This document shows, piece after piece, positions 33,902 to 44,080 of a stretch of 64,000 bases of DNA. Location: the NCBI RefSeq assembly GCF_028372415.1, contig NC_092878.1, positions 30,967,903-31,031,902 of the forward strand, written 5' to 3'. A model generated the notes under the pieces. It had not been told where the DNA came from and made no database searches. It saw only the letters and a program-made list of their open reading frames with translations. The translations under genes were made by a program, and so were the position numbers. The DNA comes from Notamacropus eugenii. Lineage: Eukaryota; Chordata; Mammalia; Diprotodontia; Macropodidae. The stretch's first letter is position 1; each line of letters opens with the position of its first letter.

Positions 33902-34244
33902 ATGGCCAAGTCCGCTCTGAGAGGCGATGTGGGGAACTCGGAGACCTTCCGACAGCGGTTCAGGAGATTCCACTACCAGGAGGTGGCTGGGCCCCGGGAA
34001 GCTTTCAGCCAGCTCTGGGAGCTGTGCTGTAGGTGGTTACGGCCAGAGGTTCGGACCAAGGAGCAAATCCTGGAGACCCTGGTGCTGGAGCAATTCCTGA
34101 CCGTCCTGCCTGGGGAGAGTCAGCCCTGGGTACAGGAGCATCGTCCAGAGAGCGGAGAGGAAGCCGTGACCCTGGTAGAAGATTTGGAGAGAGAACCCAA
34201 GAGGCCGGAGTGCCCGGGGAGGAGCGGGGGATTCCGAAAGCAGG
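33902..34244 (+). CDS. ZSCAN29: ZSCAN29 SCAN exon
   Basis: 114 codons plus one base, ending GGFRKQ and donor CAGG|gtgagg. The start context is acgATGg. An in-frame open frame runs on past the donor to 34423 and would be used only if the intron were retained. Confidence 0.85.
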
Positions 34245-34803
34245 GTGAGGGACCACACGACAGGAGAAGTGGGGGTACAACAGGGCCCTTTGGCTCTCTG
34301 TACGATGGGTATTATTTCTGCCACGGAAACCAGTGGGTGACCGTTTGGCTGATCCTCCATCTACTATGCCAAAATGTTTCAGCAGTTTCTTGTACCGGGA
34401 ATAAAAGGAGGGCATTGTTTTGAACTTCTTTACCAAATGTAGCATCTTGATCTCCCCTTTCTCAAGCTCTTTGCTGCCTGGGGAGTGGGATGTGTGGTTC
34501 TGCCCCTGTGGGATGATCTCCTTTGATTTCAAGTATTTATCCTTGGAAACCCACCCTACTCTAGCTTGTCATTGAGAACTAACGGGTATTCTGTCTAGGT
34601 CGCTGTCCCTGTGAAAGGGCAGGAAGTTCGAGCAGAGAAGGTGACACCTCTAAGATCACCTCTGGAGTTACCAAGTGTTCAGCAGGAAGCAGGGGAGTCC
34701 CAGCCCAAGGCTGTGGCCAAGAAAGAATGGGCAAGTTGCCCAGAACTAAGGCCCCAGGAACAACTTAACCTAAAAGAGAAGCTCAGACCTCATCAAAGGA
34801 CTG
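33902..34803 (+). CDS. ZSCAN29: SCAN-domain zinc finger protein 29, N-terminal exons (partial, frame uncertain)
   Basis: The ATG at 33902 opens [20 protein letters not shown]. The SCAN domain covers residues about 13-100: [48 protein letters not shown] and [14 protein letters not shown]. It is nearly identical to human ZSCAN29 as I recall it. SCAN is a leucine-rich dimerisation module of vertebrate zinc-finger transcription factors. The second coding exon (34599-34803) reads [20 protein letters not shown] through [19 protein letters not shown] and matches the human segment after the SCAN exon. The two exons do not join in frame with the obvious splice sites: the SCAN exon's only good donor (CAGG|gtgagg) is phase 1, and the next exon's obvious acceptor (gtctag) needs phase 0. 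A weaker acceptor at 34617 (gtgaaag) would restore frame. The MYB-like and C2H2 exons of this family (human about 850 aa) are not visible up to 64000. The locus is either partial in the window or decayed. Confidence 0.85.
34599..34803 (+). CDS. ZSCAN29: ZSCAN29 second coding exon
   Basis: Acceptor attctgtctag, donor ACTG|gtaaga, phase 0 in and phase 1 out. The conserved frame starts [10 protein letters not shown], compared with VTVSVKGQEV recalled for human. If the splice from the SCAN exon is CAGG to this acceptor, translation would shift and terminate at a TAA about 38 codons later. Confidence 0.75.
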
Positions 34804-34939
34804 GTAAGAGTACAGGTTCATTTAGGGAAAAGAGGGAGACACTTTAGGTTAGAGAGCTGACAATGAATGAGTGGGGCACTCTCAGGAGACTTTGGGATGT
34901 TTTAGAATGAAGTAGCCATTAGGGATCGCCAGAAGTTCA

Positions 34940-35700
34940 CCCTCTGCCTCCTTGAATTACCACACTTAACCTACTCACCTCAGTGATCTTTTTTTTTTTT
35001 TTTTATAAATTACCCTAAATGTTTTCAAAGGCATTTTTTGCAGAATTTAGCAACTTATTTTCTTTTGTTTCATCTATGTAAAAATAGTATTAATTCACCT
35101 TTATCAATATATAATCCTTTTCTGTTTTTTAGGATTTTTTAGGGTTTTTAGGGTTTTCCCCTCCAAGTTGAATTTTTCCTCAAGGTTTCCATTTCCCTGA
35201 ATCTTTATTTTTGCTACTTTTCTCTGGAACCACCAGTTCCAGTGTTCCACATCTAGTTTGTGAAGCCCAAAATGGACCATATTTTTTTGAGAGTCTGATA
35301 AGTACAGGTTTGGCAGAACATCCTAAAGTTCTTATATGTTGTATTCATTCCCTTATATAACTCCCATTGTTGTGCTTAGGTAATAATTTATATCACCTGG
35401 TAAATTTTCATGCTGCCTCAATTTTTTGTGTTGTTGCCCTTGTGCCAGTTGGTCATTCTTTACCTTTGAATTATATAGCTTGTTTTTCTTCCTTGTACTC
35501 TATTGAACTATATCCTGTTTCTTTTTAATCACCTCTCCAGCTTAAGGCTATTTCAGCATCTCATTCTTTCTCACAGGTTGCTAGCAGATGTTTGCTAGCC
35601 ACAACCAACTTGGTGTCACTTGTAGGCTTAAAATTGGCGTTCCTTAGACATTTAAGGCACGTATGAAAATATGAAGTAGCATTTTGGTTTATTTGTTGCA
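34940..35700 (-). repeat. Possible old CR1/L3 LINE
   Basis: 'caaccaacttggtgtcacttgtaggctt' near 35600 resembles the antisense CR1 phrase 'cttggtgtcatctgcaaactt'. The rest is too decayed to be sure, and a poly(T) run sits at 34989-35004. Confidence 0.35.
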
Positions 35701-35759
35701 CTACACAGTTGAAAAATGAATAATTTGACCATCTACTGTGGGTTTTTGTATTGGGTGAG

Positions 35760-36115
35760 GCACCGTGAAACACAAAGTGTATGTTCACAGTATTTTGCTC
35801 TCAAGGAGCTTGTGTTCCAGTTGAAAATCCAAGGTTATATGAAACAGTAGCAAACAATCTGGTTGTTTGCTACTGTATGGTTAAGAGAAGGAAGAGGCTA
35901 GAAAAGATAGGAAAAGCTTTCTTGGAATAGGTGGGGCTTTAAGGAGAGTTAATACTAGGCAGAAAGGAGAAATGAAGACATTTCAAGTGAGAGGAACAAT
36001 AAGAGAGAAGAAACTGAGGCAGGGAAGATCATGCTGTGTTCTTGGAACAGGAAGGAGATTAAATTGCTTTAACTGGAGAAGGAATATTGGAGTAGTAGAA
36101 AAATAGGTTGGATTG
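35760..36115 (-). repeat. L2-related fragment next to the SENP5 copy
   Basis: 'gctctcaaggagcttgtgtt', 'agagaagaaactgaggcagg' and 'tgttcttggaacaggaagg' follow the order of other antisense L2 copies. It contains the hairpin at 35844-35876. Confidence 0.5.
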
Positions 36116-36119
36116 GTGT

Positions 36120-37250
36120 GTTTGGGTGAGACTATCTCACTGCTCAGTCTGGTGAAGTGGGATGGATCCCAACCATGGGTGACATTGCCATTCTGCTGAC
36201 TAGGGAGGGCGTCTCCGACACATGGCTCTGGGCCCCGGGCTACTGGGTGTTCTTGAGTTCTTTCCCTTTGCTGTGGGCCCTAAGGCGCTGCAGTCCATAT
36301 CTGGGAAAGGAACCTGAGGGAGGGGAGCGGGGCTATTGGGACCTGAGTGAGGGAATGAGCTACAAGTACCCTCTGGCAGCCTTCCTGGCGCTTCTCCCTA
36401 TGGCCCCTGGCGAACTTCTGCACCCAGCTCCGCTGCTGGCCTGTCCGAAGCTTACACGTTCTCCTCGATTTAAACTGGGGGGACCTCAGGATCCGGTACC
36501 CAAACCGAATCATGGACAGTTCCTTATGCACCCGAAGCAGTGATATCCTTTTCCCCACTATGCTGGCTAAGCTGGGGCCTTCCCGGAGTTAGGGACGGCT
36601 GCTCCGGCTCCATTATGTTTGGGCCCAGCCCTTGGTAGCAGCTGCAGTAACAACCATTTCCCTTATGGTTCCTCAAGGTGACTAAGGTGGGGCTGCTCTC
36701 CACCTGGCCCTCCCTGCTGGCTGTCCTGAGCCTGCCAGGATCCTGGTGGTCAGTCCTCTGCCTGCAGCCATTGGCCTGACCTAACACACTGCCCACTGGC
36801 AAGCCAGCTGCTGCCGTGCGGGGCTCTTCCTCTGACTGGCATTCCTGGGCAGCATTCTCAACAGATGCTGCCAGGCTTTCAACGAGGTGCCCCCGGATGT
36901 GGGGGCTTACAGTGCCAGGGATTGGGTAGCTATGGGGAGCAGCCAGGCCCGTTTTCTGGCCCCACTTCCTCTGGAGCCGAAGAACCTTCCTCCCACGCTG
37001 GAGGGTTTGGTACAGCCTGTGCCAGATCCTCCGGGTCTCCTGCCTGGCGCGTAAAAGGCAGAACTTTTTAAGGCCCTCAAACCCGGCCCTCCACTTCTCT
37101 GAGAAGGCTGGCAAGTGGCTGCTTTTGCTGAGCAGAGATCTTTGCTGGCCTTTCATTGCTCTGTGGCATCGTGGGACCTGGACGCCTGATGCTCTGCCCA
37201 GGGCCCTGCTGCGTCACCCAGCCCCCGCCCCAGGGCCCCGCTGGCAAAAC
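36120..37250 (-). pseudogene. SENP5: SENP5 retrocopy, 5' part only, broken
   Basis: The minus strand from ATG 37156 reads MKGQQRSLLSKSSHLPAFSE and KWRAGFEGLKKF, later LGQANGCRQRTD and VTLRNHKGNG. After a frameshift near 36540-36560 it continues KELSMIRFGYRILRSPQFKS and QQRSWVQK (frame 36280-36558), then in a third frame LPSQQNG near 36190. In order, these match the N-terminal region of sentrin/SUMO protease 5 (human MKKQRKILWRKG..., LGQANGHRPRTD, KLSMIRFRYRILRS). A GC-rich 5' UTR-like stretch continues upstream of the ATG to about 37250. The C-terminal SUMO-protease domain is absent, so the fragment covers roughly the first 330 of about 750 residues. At least two frame changes make it a pseudogene. 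Because the human N-terminal region is one large exon, retroposition is likely but not proven. Confidence 0.85.
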
Positions 37251-37334
37251 AAGTCAATTGTTAGGAAGTTCTTCTTTCTATTAAAGTGAAATCTGCTTCC
37301 TTGTAATTTTTGTTCATGGTTCCATGTTCTGTTG

Positions 37335-37510
37335 TCCAGGACCAACTCAGTGTGGTGCAGTAGAAAGAGTCCTGGATGGAGAGTCAGAGGACCTGAGTTC
37401 AAATTCCCACCTATGCTATGCATCTCTTGGGGCAAGTAATTTTGCTTCTCTGGGCCTCAGTTTCCTCATCTTTAAAATGAAGGCTCCAAATTGTGGCCCT
37501 TTGGAAACTT
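37335..37510 (+). repeat. MIR-type SINE
   Basis: 'tggtgcagtagaaagagtcc', 'cctgagttcaaattcccacc', 'cctcagtttcctcatcttta' in order. Confidence 0.75.
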
Positions 37511-37519
37511 TCAGAAGTT

Positions 37520-38720
37520 TAAGGCAACCATTCCTTTGTCTCCTCAATCTTCTCTAGGCTTTACATTCCAGTTCCTTTAATCTTTAGAAGGCATGGTTTC
37601 AAGTCTCCTCACTTCCTTGATCAACCCCTTCTTAGGGGCTCAGTGCTTAGAACTGGATGCAATGCTCCATATGTTGTCCGAATCAGCCAGAGAAGGGCAG
37701 GGCCACCTACCACCGCCTTGCCTTTGAATATTAATAAAGACCAAAATTGCATTTGATTTTGCTGTTGCATTGCCACATCATACTTATTGACTTGTATGGA
37801 GTTTTTGATCCATCAGATCCTCCAGATTTTTTTCACTTTAATTGCTATATATCCACATGTCTCCTGCCCTATACTTGATAGCTGTGTTTTTAAGCCCAAA
37901 TAGAGGACTTTTATCTTTAATATATTTTTCCACATATACAAAGGTTTTTTTTTTTTAATTAATCTATGATTATATTATAGAGAGGCACTACAATGAAAAT
38001 CTGACTTTAACACTGGAAGAACCTGAGCTCAAGTCCAGCCTCTGGCCCATATTGGCTGAGTGACCCCTGGAAAGTCATTTAAATCAATGTTCTGGGCAAC
38101 TCTGAAACTATATATTGGAGAGTATTGACTTGCATCGTTAGAGGGACTTCCTTATCTAGGAGCTCCCTATCCCAATGAAAGCACAGACCTGTACCATATC
38201 CCTCTCATGATTATATTTCACCTTGTTAGCTTCAGTTGATCCATACTCATTTGGATCACTGGTCTGTTATTTAGTGTATTAGCTGCTGCTCCTAGCTATG
38301 TATCATCTGAAAATTTAAATGCATGCCACCTATATCTTTCTTCCACTAAATCATTGGGAAAATTTTGAATAGATTAGAGCTAGATTAGGATCTAGCTTCA
38401 TTCCATCATAGCCCTTTTCCCTTCAGTCTGACATCAATCAATCCATTCATCACCACACTTTGGGTCTGGTTAGTCAGCCAGTTCTGAATTCACCTAACTA
38501 TGCCGTTAGCCAGTCCACATTTTGCCATCTTGCCCAAAAGAGTATTATAAAAGGCTTTGTTAATCAAGATATACTATGTTCAAATCCTTGACAACAAAAA
38601 GAAATAAGGTTCTTTTGACTTCCCTTGTTCTTATTACACCCATGCAGGATCACAGTGATCACCTCTTCCCTTTCTAAACACTCACAAACCTTGAATTTTA
38701 CCAGAATTTGCTGTCAAGCT
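37520..38720 (-). repeat. CR1/L3 LINE 3' part, with nested SINE
   Basis: Antisense CR1 phrases appear in order: 'cctcaatcttctctaggctt', 'gcattgccacatcatactta', 'gtcagccagttctgaattca', 'aaggctttgttaatcaagat', 'atcacagtgatcacctcttc'. A marsupial SINE (about 37965-38170) has inserted into it. This is an ancient amniote family. Confidence 0.75.
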
Positions 38721-38825
38721 TAGTAACCTAAAGTTTCAATTGCCTACCATTCCCTTTTTTTGAAAACCACACAGCCCCCTTTCTCCTTGTGACCGATTGA
38801 TAGTTGGTTTCTCCTTTTTTTGCAG

Positions 38826-39057
38826 GGGACAATAGACTCCATGATGCTGAGCGCTGTCTTGTACAACATGGTGTTTTGGCTAGCATTGGGATGGACTCTA
38901 TCATCTGCTCATAGTCCTCGGACTCCAGACCGAGTTTCAGAAGCAGATATTTAGAGGTTGCTCCATGGAGTGATGGAACAGCTGGGCATTGCTAGGCCCC
39001 GTGTAGAATATGCGGCTCATCAGGCTATGAATCTTGTGGGTCCACAGAGCATTGAAG
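38826..39057 (+). pseudogene. SCG5: Orphan SCG5 (7B2) exon with in-frame stop
   Basis: After a textbook acceptor (ctccttttttgcag) the exon opens at ATG 38841 and reads MMLSAVLYNMVFWLALGW, a signal-peptide-like start. It then reads SPRTPDRVSEADI, a TAG at 38952-38954, [33 protein letters not shown] and G, with donor GAAG|gtacta. This is the first coding exon of neuroendocrine protein 7B2 (secretogranin V), the chaperone of prohormone convertase 2. The stop replaces the Gln of ADIQRLL; beyond it only one other change from recalled human sequence is seen in about 50 residues. Because splice sites and intron-like flanks are present, it is an unprocessed copy. No other SCG5 exon was recognised nearby. 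It lies in what would be a ZSCAN29 intron. Confidence 0.88.
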
Positions 39058-39214
39058 GTACTATGTTTTATCCCTTCTTGGTTTTGCTTTGTCTTTTATT
39101 AATTGACTTAAAAAAAACCCTATTACATCCTCTTTGGTCCTTTCCCACTATTTCCCTTTTCTAGGCTTTGTATACCCACATGTAAAGGAGGGATTTGCTC
39201 CCTATCATAATGTC

Positions 39215-40050
39215 TTAACTGTAAAATGGGGATAATAATGGCACTTGCTGCACTGGCTTGTTGTGTAGATTAAAAGAGAGAATATTTGTAAAGTGCTTAG
39301 CACAGTTGCTGGAACAAAGGAAATGCTTAATAAATGTTTCCTTTCAGTTCTTCTCACCCAGTAATCCAGAAGGCTATGTTTGGGATTGACTAAATGCATG
39401 CACTTATATCAGTAACTTGGTACTGGTGTTGATTTAGGTATACTTACCCATTTCCATTAGGCTCCTTTGACTGCATTATACTTCAGTAAATATCTGTATC
39501 TTTGTAAAAGCAGGAAATGCCTGGTTAGTCACCCCCGCCGTTGTCATGGAGAAAAGGTTCATGTGACTTTCAGAGTTTCCATTAATATCTTGGATCCTAA
39601 TTATATGTGTACTGATGGAGAGTTAGTAGCTCACCTGGAAATTAAAAATGAGAGTTTATTCAATTTTCTTTTTAACCAGCTTTTCTAAACAGGAAAATAA
39701 ACTAACAATCTGACATTTTTTACCAGTTTACTCTTCTCCTACCCTTTCTCCAGTTTTATGTCTTGTAATAATTGTTGTTGTTTGACCAAGACAGAGTGAT
39801 ATCTTGACTTTTGGACATAGTAAAGAGCATGCTGTTTCCTAACTCTGTCCTTATTCTGTCAATCAATATTGTACTCACTTCAGTGTCAGAAATTCTGGGT
39901 TTGAATCTTGACTCTTCCAGTTGCCAACAATGTTACATAAATTCTCTGAGTCTCAGTTTCTTGATCTGTAAAATGAGATTGGTCATATTTGTACAAGTTA
40001 CTTGAAAAGATTACTGTTAAAATCCCATGAGTTAGTTTTTGTAAAGGTAT
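39215..40050 (+). repeat. MIR fragments
   Basis: A MIR 3' half at 39215-39345 ('taaaatggggataataatgg', 'aaagtgcttagcacagtt') and another MIR at 39885-40050 ('gggtttgaatcttgactctt', 'ctgtaaaatgagattggtca'). Confidence 0.6.
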
Positions 40051-40330
40051 CGTTCATCCTTCTTTCTCGAAAAGGACCAAGGAATGACATGACAAGCGTG
40101 GTGTCTTGACTTGCATGTAAATTGGATTGAAGTGAGGCAGAGCTTGGCAAAGTCATCAGCTTCACTCTCTCCTCCAGTCCAGAGGCAAACTAAAAGTCAA
40201 GATGACTGGAAATACTGTAGTCTCTGCTTTCATGGGGCTTACAGTGTGGCCAATATTAGTTGCCAGGCCAAGCTTCTGTTGCTTGGTAAAGCCCTTTGTC
40301 AATGATACAGCACTATAAAAATGTGAACCT
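40050..40330 (-). repeat. Marsupial SINE, reverse orientation
   Basis: The reverse complement matches the SINE tail type at 46320-46640 ('tgacatgacaagcgtggtgt', 'gaagtgaggcag'). Confidence 0.55.
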
Positions 40331-40849
40331 ATTTTAATTGTAATTGATTAAAGAACCAAGAATCTCATGATTATGTTCCCAACACAAAGCTGTAAAGGGA
40401 ATTTCTGTAGATGTTAATCTTCCTTTTTCATGAACTACCATTTTTTGGGGGCTGACTTGTAATTTCAGTGGTGTTGGGGGCTACCAATGCAGATTGGCAT
40501 CTGTTTGTCACAACTTATAGTCTCAGAGAGTTGTCTGAAGAGTTCGTGACTTTACCCAGAGTCACGCAACTCTTAGGTTTCAGAGGCAAGACTTACACCT
40601 AGATTGTCTTTTTGTTTTGTTTTCACTTTCCTTTGTATCATTCACTGTTAACACAGTACCTGGCATAGGTCAGGAACTTAATAACTGCTTGTTTACTTCC
40701 TGACTCCAAATGCAACTCTCAGTTCACTTCATCATACCACTGTCTAGTGCTATCAAATGCAAAAAGTGTTCCCATGGAAAAATATTCCATTCTGAATTGA
40801 GTAAAAACTTGTAGTTAGGTAAAGGTGGTGTCCATGAAACCATCTGGGG

Positions 40850-41215
40850 TTTTCTTGGCACAGATGCTGGAGTGTGGTTTGCCATTTTCCTTCTCCAGCT
40901 CATTTTAAAGAAGAGGAAACCGAGGCAAACAGAGTTAAGTGACTTATCCAGGGTCACACTGGTAGTAAGTGTCTGAGGCTGGATTTGAACTCAGAAGATG
41001 AGTCCTCTGTTCACTGTGCCAATTAGCTTCCCAACTAATGTAGTTATACAGCCTGTATTTCACATACACAGAACTCAGAACTCTGTTCTCTTCCTTAAAA
41101 TCTAAGTTCTTTGAGGGCAATGACTCTTTTGTCCTTTGCATTATCAGCTTTCATACCCTGGGAAGCACTTGATAAATGCTAGTTGATTGATTGACCCACC
41201 TTTGCTGAGGGATAC
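40850..41215 (+). repeat. Marsupial SINE then L2 3' end
   Basis: 40850-41030: 'ttttccttctccagctcatt', 'gttaagtgacttatccaggg', 'ctggatttgaactcagaag'. 41060-41215: L2 end with 'tgctagttgattgattgacc'. Confidence 0.65.
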
Positions 41216-41219
41216 TACT

Positions 41220-41820
41220 TCTTTCAAAAGGCTCACGATTTCTTCACTCCACTAATGTAAATTGCAACTTCTCCATGTCCTAATAGACACTTGTCATGAA
41301 CTCCTGTGGCTGAAAACACCCATTTTGTGGTGGCCATCCATTAAGACCTTCACCATCAGGTCTACCTCAGGACAGGTTGGCTGGCCTTGTACTAAGCTGA
41401 CCTGCTGTATGCCTATACAGTCCTATAGAACAACAAGTTATAGAGCTTGGTTTCCTATTATGTCAATGACACAATTTCGTGCATCTCTTTTTCTCAGCCC
41501 TGGTTCCATTAAGTATTGATTCTACTTTTGTCTGAACCTTCATCATTATGAATTTATTATATACTACCTTATTACCTCATTGTCCTGGCAAGGGAAGGTC
41601 TCCGATGATGTTGGGCAGACCCCTGTGGAGGAGATGTGCTGGGAGGACATGGGCAGTAATCACAGCATGACGAGGTGTGTATTCATTGTAATCTGTACCA
41701 TTGGAGAGGGTACCCCCATGAATGAGAATCGTGCAGCTCTTCCAGGTGAATGTCAGAGTTGGGGGGAGACCTTCAGAATCCTATAGTCTCGGAAACAAGT
41801 CACAGTTCAGATTGCACAGA
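41220..41820. other. Unclassified block
   Basis: A 600-bp stretch, locally GC-richer (41580-41790), matching none of the SINE/L1/L2 patterns around it. A 68-codon plus-strand open frame has no recognisable motif. Possibly an old repeat or retrocopy fragment. Confidence 0.3.
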
Positions 41821-42378
41821 TCTGATAAATATTATATATTTATATTTATATAAATAATATTTAGGTAGTCCTATGCATAAAAAGTATTCTACTCTTTTAA
41901 ATTTGGGGGAAAAGAAATAAGCATTTAAATAGTACTAAAGTAAAAAGATGAGCGTTTTAAACCTAAACATGTAATTGAAGTTTGAGGCCAGTGATCTCAT
42001 GCCCATATTGTACAGTTGAGGAAATTGAGACGCAGAGACTTGTCTAAGGTTACACACCTAATAAATAACTGAGTCGGGACTAGAACCTACCTCTTCTGTG
42101 GTTGATTCTAGCGTTCTTTCTGTTGCCTGTCATTGTCTGCTCAACTTGTCTAAACCTAAATTCATCATCTTCCTTCACTGCATTAAATCGGTTCCCTTTT
42201 CTCCTTATCCAAAGCATCACTGTTCTTGCAGTCTTTGAAGCTTGAAACTTTTGAGTAATTTTGGGAGCTTTTTCTCTTTCATTTCTCACATCCAGTCATT
42301 CACTATGTTTTGTCCATTTTTTCCTTTGAGAATAGATTTGTCCCTTCCTCTTCATTCCCAATACCAACACCCATGTCC

Positions 42379-42416
42379 AAGGAAGGAAGGAAGGAAGGAA
42401 GGAAGGAAGGAAGGAA
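42379..42416 (+). repeat. (GGAA)n microsatellite
   Basis: About nine clean AAGG units, interrupting the 5' end of the SINE that follows. Confidence 0.9.
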
Positions 42417-42424
42417 GAAAACAA

Positions 42425-42665
42425 CTTTTTTATTAAGCCCTTACTGTGTGCCAGGCACTGTGTGCTTTGCAAATATTATTTCATTTGATCCTACTAACAA
42501 TCCTGGAGAAATAGGTCTATTATTATTCCCATTTCACAGTTGAGGAAACTGAGGCAGACAGAGGTTAAGTGATTTGGCCAGGGTTACGCAGCTGGTAAAT
42601 GTCTGAGATCACATTTGAATTCAAGTCTTCCTGACTCTATCCTCTATCACCTGGCTGCCTCATTA
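42425..42665 (+). repeat. SINE (core-type, THER/MIR-like)
   Basis: 'cttactgtgtgccaggcact', 'acagttgaggaaactgaggc', 'aattcaagtcttcctgactc'. Confidence 0.65.
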
Positions 42666-43459
42666 TTTCGATTCCTATTACTGTAATGGCCTCCTAATTG
42701 GCTTTCCTGCCTCTAGTCTTTTCCCCTGGCTTCTTCCTTCCTCCCTGCCCCCAATCCATTTTACGTACCGTTGCCAGATGAATCCTCTAAAACACTTTGA
42801 AGCAAATTACTCCTCACAGAATTGGTGACAGGATCAAATGAAGTGATACTCAAAGCATTTGTAAGCACCAAGACCTACATAAATGTGTGGGATTATTATA
42901 ATGTCAAGATTATCAACAACCTACAGTGTACCATATCAAAGCTGAATTCCTCTGCCGAGTTTTCTAAGCTCTTCGAGCATCCAGCCTTTCCCTACTTCTT
43001 ATACTACACAATGCGATCTTGTCACATCACAGTCAATCCATTTTTCATACGCTTATGCTTAGAATTTAAATAATATGTAATTGCTTTATGATAAACGTTT
43101 AATGATGTTCATCATGGCATTGTCAGATGAGAATATGCAAATTACAGGGGAAAGTGAAATTGGAACCATTTGGATAACAGTATCCAAATGAACTGACCCT
43201 GGCGTCCCTACAAAACTCATCTAAAAATATCCCTGAAACACATAGCTTCAGTGCTGTGCCATATGCCAGGGTCAGTTAATATGCCCAGCTGGAATGTTGT
43301 CATTTTTGTTACTTATTCTTCAAAATTCTCTTCCCCACTTAATTTTCTTTCTTCTGACAACATTTTTCTTTCCACTCTGAAAGGAAGAGTAAAGTCACCT
43401 TCATTATTGGGTCACTTTATCAAAGTTATGTGATTTTGTGGAAACTCAACAGTTCTCAT

Positions 43460-44080
43460 CAACAGGAAGAAATCTGGGAGAAGCAACATGTGGCAATGGA
43501 AAGTTATAGAACCTGAGCTTGAAAGCTTTTGCAGAATGTCTTGTGTAACCTTTGACAAATTATTTAAACTTCTGTACCTCCATTTCTTCAAATGTAAAAT
43601 GAGGGGATTGGGAGAGAATGCCCAAGGTTCCTTCCATGGTCTTGTTAGGGAAGCTTAGAGAGTTACATATCCTTAAATGACTTGTGTGTGGTCATGTCAA
43701 AGGCAGCATACAAACCCAGTTCTTTCTGACTCCTCTATACCAAGGTTCCTTCCATTGCTCCCATCTTCCTCAAAAAACACAATTGATTTAATTCGACATT
43801 GTTACAGTTGAGTTCATTCTATTTTTCACAGATGACTGGGGGTAGGAAAAGTGGAATGAAGGGAGTGGACTGCATGGCTCCTCTGGTGCCTTCCAGCCCA
43901 AATTCTATGGTCTTCTGAGCAGTGTTTGGTGAGAGGCAAACCATGGCATCGTGAGAAGCTAGTCTTAGAGTCAGGAAGTTCTAGGTTTAAATCCTGATTT
44001 TGTCACACATACCCTGGTCTGTGACTGTGTAAATAACAACCTCTCAGTCTCCTCTCAGTATATAAGACTACAAATTGGAG
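43460..44080 (+). repeat. MIR fragments
   Basis: 43480-43645 has 'tgtaaaatgaggggattggg'. 43940-44060 has a second, more diverged copy ('gcatcgtgagaagctagtct', 'caggaagttctaggttta'). Confidence 0.5.

Noticed and set aside
32149-33973. Many long overlapping open frames on both strands, up to 215 codons
   Set aside because: They lie in a CpG island where stop codons are rare; no conserved motif apart from TUBGCP4 exon 1 and the ZSCAN29 start.
35115-35160. Run of tttttaggg-like units
   Set aside because: Only two or three imperfect units of a non-vertebrate telomere pattern; better explained as low-complexity T-rich DNA.
36157-36543. 128-codon plus-strand open frame
   Set aside because: It is the antisense shadow of the SENP5 retrocopy, whose minus-strand text matches a known protein in order.
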